Origin: Phaeobacter sp. 11ANDIMAR09
GTDB lineage: Bacteria > Pseudomonadota > Alphaproteobacteria > Rhodobacterales > Rhodobacteraceae
Reading direction: 5' to 3'
DNA length: 64,000 nucleotides
Assembly: GCF_001294455.1 (NCBI RefSeq)
Contig: NZ_LIKT01000010.1
Location: 86,160-150,159, forward strand
Both the position numbers and the translations under genes were made by a program. The notes beneath the pieces are model-generated. The model was given only the letters and a program-made list of their open reading frames with translations. It searched no databases and had not been told where the DNA came from. Positions 16,328 to 25,800 of this stretch are shown one piece after another; positions within the stretch are counted from its first letter, which is position 1, and every line of letters begins with the position of its first letter.

Positions 16328-17505
16328 CCAGGAAAGCCCCCCCGAACACAGCCGAGCAGGCAGCTTGTTTGACGCAGGAAGTAACCCAGGCAATGTCAGG
16401 TTTCCTGAGCGAATTCAGAAGCTTTCAGGACGGTGTGAAAGTCAAAATCAAACAGACGGAAGAGCGAATGACCATGCTGGATCGAAAGACAAACCGAGTG
16501 CCGCGCCCGCAGCTGTCAGGTGCTGTGGCTGGGCAGGCCCCGCATCAAAAAGCCTTTGTCGGCTATATCCGTACCGGTGACGACACCGCTCTGCGCAGCC
16601 TGCTGCCCGAAACCAAGGCCCTGTCAACAGCCGTCAATAGTGATGGTGGCTATCTGGTTGACCCGCAGACCTCGGAGACGGTGAAATCAGTCTTGCAATC
16701 CACCGCATCGATCCGTGCTGTTGCCACGGTGGTCAGCGTGGAGGCGACCTCTTTTGATGTGTTGATTGATCACAGCGATACCGGGGCTGGCTGGGCGACC
16801 GAAACAGATCCGGCCGTGGAAAGCGGCACGCCAGTCATTGACCGGATCACCATTCCCCTGCACGAGCTGAGCGCGCTGCCAAAGGCGTCTCAGCGCCTGT
16901 TGGATGACAGCGCCTTTGACATCGAAGGCTGGCTGGCGGGGCGGATCGCCGATAAATTCACCCGCGCCGAGGCCTCGGCCTTTTTGACCGGGAATGGCAT
17001 CGACAAACCCACTGGCATTCTGACGCACCCAACGGTGGACAATGAGAGCTGGAGCTGGGGCTCCATCGGCTATGTGGCCACCGGCGAGGATGGCGGCATT
17101 GGCGACGGGGATGCCATCATTGACCTGGTCTATGCGCTTGGGGCGCAGTATCGCGCCAATGCCAGCTTTGTGATGAACTCCAAAACCGCCGGCTTTCTGC
17201 GCAAGCTGAAGGATGCGGATGGACGCTTCCTGTGGTCGGATGGACTGGCGGCGGGCGAGCCTGCGCGCCTGCTGGGCTACCCGGTGCTGATTGCCGAAGA
17301 CATGCCCGATGCGGCAACAGATGCGCTGTCGCTGGCCTTTGGTGATTTTGCTGCGGGCTACACCATTGCGGAACGCCCGGATCTGCGGGTTCTGCGTGAC
17401 CCCTTTAGCGCCAAACCCCATGTGCTGTTTTACGCCACTAAGCGGGTCGGCGGAGATGTAAGCGATTTTGCCGCCATCAAATTGCTGAAATTTGGCCTGA
17501 GCTGA
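16324..17505 (+). CDS. GTA major capsid protein (g5)
   Basis: This is a 393-residue HK97-fold capsid protein. Residues about 1-60 form the helical delta or scaffold domain (SGFLSEFRSFQDGVKVKIKQ) removed by the g4 protease. The mature part starts near K-A-L-S-T-A-V-N-S-D-G-G-Y-L-V-D-P and ends with the A-domain and C-terminal strand. The start overlaps the g4 stop (ATGA), matching the family; the reading frame's upstream part within g4 is a shadow. A strong hairpin follows the stop. Confidence 0.95.
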   Translation: MTRKAPPNTAEQAACLTQEVTQAMSGFLSEFRSFQDGVKVKIKQTEERMTMLDRKTNRVPRPQLSGAVAGQAPHQKAFVGYIRTGDDTALRSLLPETKALSTAVNSDGGYLVDPQTSETVKSVLQSTASIRAVATVVSVEATSFDVLIDHSDTGAGWATETDPAVESGTPVIDRITIPLHELSALPKASQRLLDDSAFDIEGWLAGRIADKFTRAEASAFLTGNGIDKPTGILTHPTVDNESWSWGSIGYVATGEDGGIGDGDAIIDLVYALGAQYRANASFVMNSKTAGFLRKLKDADGRFLWSDGLAAGEPARLLGYPVLIAEDMPDAATDALSLAFGDFAAGYTIAERPDLRVLRDPFSAKPHVLFYATKRVGGDVSDFAAIKLLKFGLS

Positions 17506-17519
17506 GGCTCTGGCTGAAT

Positions 17520-17543
17520 GAGGAACCGGCAGCCCGGTTCCTC
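17520..17543 (+). repeat. Perfect hairpin directly after the GTA capsid gene
   Basis: The 10-bp stem GAGGAACCGG / CCGGTTCCTC with a 4-nt loop starts 15 nt after the capsid stop. It has no T-run, so it is more likely an RNA-stabilising or attenuating 3' structure than a full terminator. It sits where expression should step down from the abundant capsid to low-copy connector genes. Confidence 0.6.
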
Positions 17544-17669
17544 GGCGGGCACGCATGTCATGGGTCTTTGCCGTCTAGCTGCTCCCCCTCCGTCCGAGCG
17601 GCAGAGAGCCTTGCGTGCCCGCTGAACCAGAATGGGACGTCTTGGGGACCAGAGCCCGCGGAGTTGAGT

Positions 17670-18269
17670 ATGATGTTGAGCGAAGTGACACCTGTCCCGG
17701 ATGCGGCCCTGCCGCTGGAGGCCTTCAAGGCGCATCTGCGGCTAGGCACGGGCTTTGGCGAAGAGGATTTGCAAGACAGTGTTCTGACCGGCTTTTTGCG
17801 GGCCGCGCTGGCGGCGATCGAAAACCGTACGGGTAAGGCGCTATTGCAGCGAGACTTCACCTGGTTGGTGTCGGCCTGGAGGCACCCGGATCGCGCGGAT
17901 CTGCCAATTGCTCCGGTGACCAATCTTGTCGCGCTCCGTCAGCTGGATGTCGCGGGGGCCGCAATGGTTCTTGCAACCGGTACGCTTCGCCTGGTTTCAG
18001 ACAGCTTGCAGCCCCGCCTGTATCCGCGTGCGGGCAGCCTGCCGCGCCTGGATGGCGGCGACCAGCTGGAGCTCACCCTGACCGCTGGCTTTGCGGAGAG
18101 CTGGCAGGATCTGCCCCGTGATCTGGCGCAGGCGGTGCTGATGCTGGCGGCGCATTACTATGAATACCGCGACGACACCGCTCTGCACGGAGGGTGCATG
18201 CCTTTTGGTGTTGTCTCTCTGATTGAACGCTACCGACTGTTGCGGCTCTCTTCCCGGAGGCCGTCATGA
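17670..18269 (+). CDS. GTA head-tail adaptor (g6)
   Basis: The 199-residue protein is of the phage gp6-like head-tail connector family (HK97 gp6 type), forming the first ring below the portal. Family traits are the N-terminal E-A-F-K-A-H-L-R-L segment, E-N-R-T-G-K-A-L-L, and a C-terminal helix L-A-Q-A-V-L-M-L-A-A-H-Y-Y-E. The start at the ATG pair at 17670 avoids an unlikely 34-residue extension. The stop overlaps g7 (ATGA). Confidence 0.88.
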   Translation: MMLSEVTPVPDAALPLEAFKAHLRLGTGFGEEDLQDSVLTGFLRAALAAIENRTGKALLQRDFTWLVSAWRHPDRADLPIAPVTNLVALRQLDVAGAAMVLATGTLRLVSDSLQPRLYPRAGSLPRLDGGDQLELTLTAGFAESWQDLPRDLAQAVLMLAAHYYEYRDDTALHGGCMPFGVVSLIERYRLLRLSSRRPS

Positions 18270-18613
18270 GCAAGCGCAGGATACCACAGACCACCCGGCG
18301 GATGCTGCTGGAAGATCCACAGCGTCTTAGCGATGGGGCGGGCGGGTATAGCGAAAGCTGGGCGCCCCTGGGGGTGGTCTGGGCAGCGCTTCAGGCGCAG
18401 TCGGGCCGCACCTCAGGTCAAGAGGGCGCAAGCCTGTCCCTGCAGCGCTACAGGGTCACCCTGCGGGCCCGGCCTATGGGCCGCCAGTCGCGCCCCCGCC
18501 CGGGGCAACGCCTGCGCATGGGGCAGCGGTTGTTTCGCATTGATGCCGTTAGCGAGGCGGATCCGGAGGCGCGCTATCTGATCTGCCAATGTATCGAGGA
18601 GCTGGCCCCATGA
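18266..18613 (+). CDS. GTA head completion/stopper protein (g7)
   Basis: This is a 115-residue basic protein of the phage head-tail adaptor/stopper family (SPP1 gp16 / HK97 gp7 type) with a compact beta-barrel pattern: G-G-Y-S-E-S-W, V-T-L-R-A-R and G-Q-R-L-R-M-G-Q-R-L-F-R-I. It should cap the connector after packaging. It is joined by ATGA overlaps on both sides (g6 and g8). Confidence 0.87.
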   Translation: MSKRRIPQTTRRMLLEDPQRLSDGAGGYSESWAPLGVVWAALQAQSGRTSGQEGASLSLQRYRVTLRARPMGRQSRPRPGQRLRMGQRLFRIDAVSEADPEARYLICQCIEELAP

Positions 18614-19017
18614 CCTATGCGCTTGCCGCTGCCCTGCAGCAATCTGTCTTTAACCATCTGAGCGCAGATCCGGCGGTGATTTCGGCCCTGGGCAGCGATC
18701 TGTTTGACGCCCTGCCGACGGGCAGCCTGCCGCAAATCTATGCCGTCCTGGGCGCAGAGGAAGCTCTGGACCGATCGGATGCAAGCGGTCCGGGCGCGCG
18801 CCACCGGTTTACGGTCAGCGTCTTTACCAGCGCCGCCGGCTTTGTGGCCGCCAAGGAGGCCGCAGCATCAATTTGCGATGCGCTAATTGATGCGCCGCTT
18901 TCGTTGAGCCGCGGACGGCTTGTGGGGCTTTGGTTCGAACGTGCCAGCGCCCAGCGACTGGACGATGGCGGACGTAGCATCTCCCTGCTGTTTGCCGCCC
19001 GGCTGGAAGACAGTTGA
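18610..19017 (+). CDS. GTA tail terminator (g8, DUF3168)
   Basis: The 135-residue protein of the DUF3168 family ends the tail tube and joins it to the head. Typical features are the N-terminal A-L-Q-Q-S-V-F-N-H-L, the F-T-V-S-V-F-T strand, and the C-terminal strand S-L-L-F-A-A-R-L-E. The start overlaps the g7 stop. Confidence 0.87.
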   Translation: MTYALAAALQQSVFNHLSADPAVISALGSDLFDALPTGSLPQIYAVLGAEEALDRSDASGPGARHRFTVSVFTSAAGFVAAKEAAASICDALIDAPLSLSRGRLVGLWFERASAQRLDDGGRSISLLFAARLEDS

Positions 19018-19085
19018 AGGCTCCGCGCGGGCTTCACATAGCAAGACGAACAGAAACCACCACTCTATAGGAAAGGGGGGCTGTC

Positions 19086-19499
19086 ATGGCGACCCAGAAT
19101 GGCAAAGATCTATTGATCAAGGTCGATATGACCGGCGACGGTCAGTTCGAAACCCTGGCGGGGCTGCGCGCTACGCGGATCAGCTTCAACGCCGAAAGCG
19201 TTGATGTCACCAGTCTCGAAAGCCAGGGAGGCTGGCGAGAGCTGCTGTCGGGGGCGGGTGTTCGGTCTGCCTCCATTTCAGGCTCTGGTGTGTTTCGCGA
19301 TGAAACCACCGATGAACGGGCGCGGCAGCTGTTTTTTGACGGGGTGACACCTGACTGTCAGGTGGTGGTGCCGGATTTTGGCATCATTGAAGGGCCGTTT
19401 CAGGTGACCGCTCTGGACTATGCAGGCAGCCACAATGGCGAAGCAACCTATGAGCTGACCCTGGCTAGCGCCGGTGCGCTCAGCTTTACGGCGGTATAA
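19086..19499 (+). CDS. GTA major tail protein (g9)
   Basis: This is a 137-residue tail-tube subunit. The sequence has the tube-protein pattern: G-K-D-L-L-I-K-V, a segment S-F-N-A-E-S-V-D-V-T-S, W-R-E-L-L-S-G-A-G-V-R-S-A-S-I-S-G-S-G-V-F, and a final strand A-T-Y-E-L-T-L-A-S-A-G. A good purine-rich ribosome site (AGGAAAGGGGGG) supports high expression. It is 68 nt after g8. Confidence 0.9.
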   Translation: MATQNGKDLLIKVDMTGDGQFETLAGLRATRISFNAESVDVTSLESQGGWRELLSGAGVRSASISGSGVFRDETTDERARQLFFDGVTPDCQVVVPDFGIIEGPFQVTALDYAGSHNGEATYELTLASAGALSFTAV

Positions 19500-19502
19500 T
19501 CC

Positions 19503-19862
19503 ATGCAGAGCCTGTCGGAAAACCCCTGGCGCGGCGAGGTCACCCTGACCATCAATGGCAGCCCCAGGGTGCTGCGGCTGCCTCTGGGCGCGCTGGCGCG
19601 CCTGGAAAACCAGTTGCAGGAAACCTCTCTGCTGGATCTGGTGCAGCGATTTGAAACAGGGCGTTTTTCTGCGGCGGATATCCTGGCCTTGCTGACCGCC
19701 GGCCTGGAGGGCGGCGGGCATGATCTGGACTCATTGGACCTGGCCCAGGCCGAAATCAACGGTGGCGCCGTAGAGGCGGCACGGGTTGCGGCGCTGCTTT
19801 TGGCCCGCAGCTTTTCTTTGCCCAAAGGGCCGGAAGTATCGGAGGGGAGTGGCTCCCCATGA
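19503..19862 (+). CDS. GTA tail assembly chaperone (g10)
   Basis: The 119-residue protein belongs to the GTA TAC-like family: N-P-W-R-G-E-V, L-P-L-G-A-L-A-R-L-E, and a helical middle S-A-A-D-I-L-A-L-L-T-A-G-L. Such chaperones coat the tape-measure protein during tail assembly. It is 3 nt after g9 and overlaps g10.1 by ATGA. Some phages make a g10/g10.1 fusion by frameshifting; no slippery site was evident here. Confidence 0.85.
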   Translation: MQSLSENPWRGEVTLTINGSPRVLRLPLGALARLENQLQETSLLDLVQRFETGRFSAADILALLTAGLEGGGHDLDSLDLAQAEINGGAVEAARVAALLLARSFSLPKGPEVSEGSGSP

Positions 19863-20095
19863 CCCAGCAGACCCAAAGGCAGCAGGAGTGTCCCGGATTG
19901 GATTGGCCCGGGCTGATGCGGGCGGGCATTGTCGGGTTGCGCCTGTCCCCGGTAGCCTTTTGGAATCTCACCCCAGCAGAGCTGCAGCTGCTTTTAGGGC
20001 CAGCCCATCAGGGCCCGAGCCTGAGCCGCATTGGGCTCGAAACACTGATGCGGCGCTACCCTGACCAAAGCAGCGGGTCTGCGCCTGCCGCATAG
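19859..20095 (+). CDS. GTA g10.1, second tail assembly chaperone
   Basis: This is a 78-residue protein matching the small rcc01693-type phage tail assembly chaperone: an L-D-W-P-G-L-M-R-A-G core, then L-S-P-V-A-F-W-N-L-T-P-A-E-L, with a C-terminal helix G-L-E-T-L-M-R-R-Y-P. Its start overlaps the g10 stop. It is easily missed by size-limited annotation. Confidence 0.85.
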   Translation: MTQQTQRQQECPGLDWPGLMRAGIVGLRLSPVAFWNLTPAELQLLLGPAHQGPSLSRIGLETLMRRYPDQSSGSAPAA

Positions 20096-20170
20096 GGCGG
20101 CTTTTCAACCTTCAAACTTGCAGTCTTGCGCCCCTTTGGGCGGCGGGCGCATTGCAAAAAGGAACCTAGA

Positions 20171-20830
20171 ATGGCGGATAGTCGAGACATCGCGGCTTTG
20201 GAGCTGCACAGCGAGGCGCTTGGGGACACGCTTGGCGATGCGGCGGGGATGGCCGCCAGCTTTGAAAGCGAACTGCGCCGAGTGCGCGAGGCGTTTGCAG
20301 CCACGGGGAAGGATGTCGAAACGCTGGAGCGGGGCCTTTCACGTGGCTTGCGACGGTCCTTTGAACAGGTGGTCTTTGATGGCGACAGCCTGTCCGTGGC
20401 TCTGGATGGGCTGGCACGCTCGCTGGTCAAAACCACCTATAACGCTGCCATTCGCCCCATTACCGACCATGTGGGCGGTCTCATCTCCACAGGGGTTGGA
20501 GATCTGATCAGCGGGATCCTGCCCTTTGCCGATGGGGCTGCTTTTTCGCAGGGGCGGGTGGTGCCCTTTGCCCGTGGCGGGGTGGTCAGTGGGCCCCATG
20601 TTTTTCCAATGCGGGGCGCCAGCGGGTTGATGGGAGAAGCCGGCCCCGAAGCCATCCTGCCGCTAAGTCGCAGCGCGGATGGCAGCCTCGGCGTGCGGGC
20701 GCAGGCCGGATCCGGCACCACTGTGGTGATGAATGTCAGTACGCCGGATGTTCAGGGTTTTAAACGCAGCAGTGGCCAGATCGCGGCCCAGCTGTCGCGC
20801 GCCCTGAGCCGTGGCAACCGCAACAGATAA
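20171..20830 (+). CDS. GTA tail tape-measure protein (g11)
   Basis: The 219-residue protein sets tail length. The helical N-terminal part (F-E-S-E-L-R-R-V-R-E-A-F) and the middle, with the F-A-D-G-A-A-F...G-L-M-G-E-A-G-P-E-A-I-L-P-L segment, are typical of lambdoid minor tail/tape proteins. It is very short for a tape measure, which fits the short GTA tail of R. capsulatus. The start at the ATG after the GGAACCTAG leader is chosen. Confidence 0.88.
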   Translation: MADSRDIAALELHSEALGDTLGDAAGMAASFESELRRVREAFAATGKDVETLERGLSRGLRRSFEQVVFDGDSLSVALDGLARSLVKTTYNAAIRPITDHVGGLISTGVGDLISGILPFADGAAFSQGRVVPFARGGVVSGPHVFPMRGASGLMGEAGPEAILPLSRSADGSLGVRAQAGSGTTVVMNVSTPDVQGFKRSSGQIAAQLSRALSRGNRNR

Positions 20831-20842
20831 GAGGGCACCCGG

Positions 20843-21475
20843 ATGAGTTTTCATGAAATCAGATTTCCCGCTTCCTTGAGCTTTGGTTCAGTTGGCGGGC
20901 CGGAACGGCGCACCGATGTGGTGACCCTGGCCAATGGGTTTGAAGAGCGCAACACTCCCTGGGCCCATGCGCGGCGGCGCTATGATGCGGGGGTTGGGCT
21001 GCGGTCTTTGGATGACATCGAAACCTTGATTGCCTTTTTTGAGGCCCGTCAGGGGCAGATATACGGCTTCCGCTGGAAGGACTGGTCCGATTTCAAATCG
21101 GCGCGCCCAACCGCCGAGGTGGATTTTCGCGATCAGCTCATCGCGCAGGGGGATGGGGCTCAGACGGTGTTTCAACTGCTCAAGACCTACCGTTCTGGCG
21201 AGGCGATCTATCAACGGCCCATCACCAAACCAGTCAGCGGCACCGCCCGTCTGGGTCTGGGGCAGGAAGAACTGCAGGAGGGGATAGATTTTGATCTGGA
21301 TACAGCAACTGGGCAGGTCACGCTGAGCCATCCCCCCGAACAGGGGATTGAGGTGGTTGCCGGGTTTGAGTTTGATGTCCCTGTGCGGTTTGACACCGAT
21401 AAGATCCTTACCAGTGTGGCCTCGTTTCAGGCGGGGGAAGTGCCCAATGTTCCGGTGGTGGAGGTGCGTGTCTGA
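20843..21475 (+). CDS. GTA distal tail protein (g12, DUF2460)
   Basis: The 210-residue DUF2460 protein is the baseplate ring below the tail tube. The opening F-H-E-I-R-F-P, the A-R-R-R-Y-D-A-G segment and the G-F-R-W-K-D-W-S-D-F motif are hallmarks of the family. The stop shares bases with the g13 start (TGATG). Confidence 0.92.
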   Translation: MSFHEIRFPASLSFGSVGGPERRTDVVTLANGFEERNTPWAHARRRYDAGVGLRSLDDIETLIAFFEARQGQIYGFRWKDWSDFKSARPTAEVDFRDQLIAQGDGAQTVFQLLKTYRSGEAIYQRPITKPVSGTARLGLGQEELQEGIDFDLDTATGQVTLSHPPEQGIEVVAGFEFDVPVRFDTDKILTSVASFQAGEVPNVPVVEVRV

Positions 21476-22365
21476 TGGCTGAAATCGCAACCGAGGCACT
21501 GCGGGCACATCTGCAGACAGGCGTAACCACTCTGGCGCGCTGCTGGGGGCTGACCCGTCGTGACGGAACCCGCTTTGGCTTTACCGATCACGATCGGGAT
21601 CTGTCCTTTGACGGCTGGACCTTTAGCGCCGGAACGGGGCTCAGTGCCCGCGCAGTGGTGCAGAGCACAGGCCTGTCGGTTGATAACTCCTCTGCTTTGG
21701 GGGCACTGAGTGATACCGCTCTGCGCGAGGCGGATATATTGTCGGGTCGTTTTGATGGGGCTGACCTGAACTGTTGGCTGGTAAATTGGCAAAACACCCA
21801 AGAACGCTGGTTGCAGTTTGGCGGCAGTATCGGTGAGTTGCACCGCGCGGGCGGCGCCTTTGAGGCGGAATTGCGGGGCTTGACCGAGGCGCTGAACCAG
21901 CCGCTCGGGCGGATCTATCAGAAGACCTGTACCGCGGTGCTGGGGGATGGGGACTGCCGTTTTGACCTTTCCACCCCCGGATATGCCTTTGAAGGTCCGA
22001 TCGAGACAGTAACAGAGGCGGGTGCTTTTCAGTGGCGCAGCCTGGAGGGATTTGAGCAGGGTTGGTTTGTCGGCGGCCGTCTGACGGTGCTGAGCGGTGA
22101 GGCTGCGGGGCTATGGGGCAGTATCAAACGGGATCAACAGCAGGGCGCTGCCCGCACCCTGACCCTGTGGGAGCCACTGCGCGCCGGGATCGCTGTCGGG
22201 GATCAGCTGCGGCTGGACCCGGGGTGCGACAAATCCATGCAGAGTTGCCGGTTGAAGTTCAACAACCTGGGAAACTTTCAGGGCTTTCCCGATATCCCCG
22301 GTGAAGACTGGGTAATGGCGGTGCCAAAGTCCTCTGGCAATACAACAGGGGGCAGCCGCAGATGA
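21475..22365 (+). CDS. GTA baseplate hub protein (g13, DUF2163)
   Basis: The 296-residue hub component has an N-terminal DUF2163 domain (C-W-G-L-T-R-R-D-G-T-x-F-G-F-T-D-H-D-R-D) and a C-terminal BR0599-like region. Four cysteines, Cys152, Cys161, Cys251 and Cys258 (in DPGCDKSMQSCRLKF), cluster in the C-terminal half. In related tail-tip proteins such as lambda gpL, and as I recall in the RcGTA hub, such cysteines bind an iron-sulfur cluster. Overlaps g12 and g14. Confidence 0.92.
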   Translation: MAEIATEALRAHLQTGVTTLARCWGLTRRDGTRFGFTDHDRDLSFDGWTFSAGTGLSARAVVQSTGLSVDNSSALGALSDTALREADILSGRFDGADLNCWLVNWQNTQERWLQFGGSIGELHRAGGAFEAELRGLTEALNQPLGRIYQKTCTAVLGDGDCRFDLSTPGYAFEGPIETVTEAGAFQWRSLEGFEQGWFVGGRLTVLSGEAAGLWGSIKRDQQQGAARTLTLWEPLRAGIAVGDQLRLDPGCDKSMQSCRLKFNNLGNFQGFPDIPGEDWVMAVPKSSGNTTGGSRR

Positions 22366-22853
22366 GCCAACACCAAAGCTTGGACGCGATGTCACCTCGG
22401 CGTGTGGTTGCAATGGCGCGGCATTGGATCGGCACGCCCTATCAGCACCAGGCGAGCTGCCGAGGTGCCGGATGTGATTGCCTGGGTTTGATCCGGGGCA
22501 TCTGGCGGGACCTGTTTGGCTCTGAGCCTGAGGCCCCGCCTGCCTATTCGATGGATTGGTCCGAACCACAGGGAGAGGAGCGGCTTTGGCACGCGGCGCA
22601 GAGCCATCTGAGGCCCAAACCCCTGGAGGCGGCGGCTCTGGGAGATGTCTTGTTGTTTCGGATGCGGGACGGGGCGGTGGCCAAGCACCTTGGGCTACAA
22701 TCACGGCTTGGCGGCGGGGAGCGCTGTGGAGCTGAGCCCGGAGCCCGGTTCATTCATGCCTATCGCGGCCATGGCGTCGTGGAAAGCGCCCTGACCCCGC
22801 CCTGGCGCCGTCGCATCGTGGCGCGGTTTTCCTTTCCTGAGGAGCAGAACTGA
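22362..22853 (+). CDS. GTA NlpC/P60 cell-wall peptidase (g14)
   Basis: The 163-residue peptidase is thought to help the particle penetrate the recipient's peptidoglycan. The catalytic cysteine is Cys40 in C-D-C-L-G-L, with His109 in A-K-H-L-G-L as the base and a further His near 132. The P-Y-x-H-Q entry segment is typical of the family. It is placed between hub genes g13 and g15 with overlapping starts and stops. Confidence 0.92.
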   Translation: MSQHQSLDAMSPRRVVAMARHWIGTPYQHQASCRGAGCDCLGLIRGIWRDLFGSEPEAPPAYSMDWSEPQGEERLWHAAQSHLRPKPLEAAALGDVLLFRMRDGAVAKHLGLQSRLGGGERCGAEPGARFIHAYRGHGVVESALTPPWRRRIVARFSFPEEQN

Positions 22854-25800
22854 TGGCAACCATTGTGTTATCTGCGGCAGGCGCCGCAATTGGCGGCTCG
22901 ATTGGCGGCACCGTTGCGGGGCTGTCCAGCGTTGCCATTGGCCGGGCGGTGGGGGCGACCCTGGGGCGTGTCATTGATGACAGGTTGTTGGGCACGGGAT
23001 CTGATGCGATCGAGACAGGGAAGGTGGACCGTTTCCGCCTGACAGAGGCAGGGCAGGGTGCGCCAATTGCGCAGATCTATGGCCGGACCCGTATCGGCGG
23101 ACAGGTGATCTGGGCCAGCGGCTTTGCCGAGACAGCAACCGTGACAGGGGGTGGTAAGGGCGCTCCGCGCCAGCCCCAGACCACCAGCTACAGCTATTCT
23201 GTCTCGTTGGCGATTGCCCTGTGTCAGGGCGAGATTGCGGCAGTGCCCCGGATCTGGGCAGATGGCGAAGAGGTCTCGGCCCGGGATCTGAACATGACGC
23301 TCTATCGAGGGACCCGGGATCAAATGCCCGACCCCCTGATGGAGGCCATCGAGGGCACGAGTGAGGTGCCTGCCTATCGCGGCACGGCCTATGTGGTGTT
23401 TGAGGATTTGGCGCTTGAGCCTTTTGGCAACAGGGTGCCGCAGTTTTCCTTTGAAGTGGTGCGCCCGGAGCAACCGGAGAGCTCCGATTTTGCCCTGGAT
23501 CTAGGCCAATTGGTACAGGGCGTGGCCCTGATGCCGGGCACTGGGGAATATGCGCTGGCCACCACTGCGGTGCACTATGGTCTGGGGCCCGGCCAGGCGA
23601 CAGGGGCCAATAGCCATACCGCCTCGGGGCAAAGCGATCTAGCGACCTCGCTGGTCGCCCTGTCCGAGGAACTGCCAAGCTGCGGCGCGGCCTCGCTCAT
23701 TGTGTCCTGGTTCGGCAATGATCTGCGCTGCGGCCAGTGTCAGATCAAACCCAAAGTGGAGCAAAAACAGGCGGAGGGTATTCCCATGGCCTGGCGGGTC
23801 TCGGGCGAGACACGTGCCAGTGCTGATCTGGTGCCCCAGGACAGCGAAGGACGGGGGCTCTATGGCGGCACCCCGGCGGATGCCTCTGTCATTGAAGCGA
23901 TCCAGGCTTTGCAGGCCGAGGGCAAGCGGGTGATGTTCTACCCCTTTATTCTGATGGATCAGGTCGCAGGGAACATGCGTGCCGATCCTTGGACTGGGGC
24001 CGAAAGCCAGCCAGCATTGCCGTGGCGGGGGCGTATAACCCTGTCACAGGCGCCAGGGCGGCCGGGGTCTCCAGACCAGACTGCGACAGCAGAGGCCGAG
24101 GTCGCCGCCTTTATGGGGGGCGCCATGGCGGCGGATTTCACCGTATCAGCCGGACAGGTCAGCTATAGTGGCGCTGCGCAAGACTGGGGGCTGCGGCGCT
24201 TTATCCTGCACAATGCCGCGCTCTGTGCGGCGGCAGGTGGGGTGGAGGCCTTTTGCATCGGCTCTGAGATGCGCGGGCTGACGCAGATCCGCAGCGCGGC
24301 TGGCTTTCCTGCGGTTGCAGCCCTGCGTGACCTGGCCGCAGAGGTGCGTCTGTTGCTGCCAGAGGCCAAGATCAGCTATGCGGCGGACTGGTCTGAATAC
24401 TGGGGCTACCAAAGCCCCGAGGGCAATCGCTATTTCCACCTCGATCCGCTTTGGGCCGACAACAATATCGACTTCATCGGTATCGACAACTACATGCCGC
24501 TGTCTGATTGGCGCGATGGGGTGGATCATCTGGATCGCATCAATGGTGCGCCCAGCATCTATGACCTGGACTACCTGCGCGCCAATATCGAAGGCGGCGA
24601 GGGCTATGACTGGTACTACCACTCAGAGGAGGCCGCAGCGGCGCAGATCCGGACCCCAATCACCGATGGGGCTCATGATGAGGCCTGGGTCTGGCGGTAC
24701 AAGGATTTGTACAATTGGTGGCGCCACCCGCATCACGAGCGCATTGATGGGGTCAGACAAGAAAGCCCCACGGCCTGGCAACCGCAGAAGAAACCGATCT
24801 GGTTTACCGAATTGGGCTGTGCCGCAATTGATAAGGGGACCAACCAGCCCAACAAGTTTCTCGATCCCAAAAGCTCGGAATCCAAACTGCCGAGGTATTC
24901 GAACGGGCAGCGCGATGATCTGATGCAGATGCAATATCTGCGCGCGATGCTGGGCTATTGGCAGCAAGAGGCCAATAACCCGATGTCGAACGCGTATGAC
25001 GGGCGGATGCTGGATTTGAGCAACGCCTATGTCTGGGCTTGGGATGCCAGGCCCTTTCCCGCCTTTCCAAATCTTGTCTCTGTCTGGAGCGATGGGGAAA
25101 ACTATCTGCGTGGGCATTGGCTGAACGGGCGCGCTGGGCAGCGCAGTCTGGCCTCTGTGGTGCGGGAAATCTGCACCCGAGCCGGGCAAACCCGTATCGA
25201 TGTTGGCGCGCTCCATGGCATCGTGCATGGCTATGCAGTCAATGAGGTCGCGCCCGCACGGGCGGCGCTGCAGCCTTTAGGGTTGCGATACGGGTTTGAT
25301 AGCATCGAACGCAACGGGGTTCTTGAGTTCCGTCTTCGCCAAGGTGAGAGCAATTTCACCCTGGCAGCCCCGACCCTGGTTGAGGATGAAGCGCTGGAAG
25401 GCAGTCTTGAGCTGACGCGCGAGGCAGAGGCCGAATTGGCGGGCCGGGTGCGGCTGCGATTTATCGACTGGGGGGGGGCCTATGATGTCAGCGCCGTTGA
25501 AGCGATCCTCCCGGATGAGGAGACCCATGCCGTGAATACCAGCGAGCTGGCCCTGGTGTTGACCCATAGCGAAGCGCGCCAGGTGGTGGAACGATGGTTG
25601 GCCGAGGCCCGCGTCTCGCGCGATACGGCCCGCTTTGTGCTGCCCCCCTCATTGCTGCATCTCGGGGTGGGGGATGTCGTCTCACTGCCGCCCGGGACGG
25701 CCTCAGGAGCCGTCGCCGCAGACGAGGGGCAGGGCATTGCCCAGCCAGAACAGCGCTATCGCCTGGATCGAATGGAGCTGGGGGCGGCCCAGAGCGTAGA

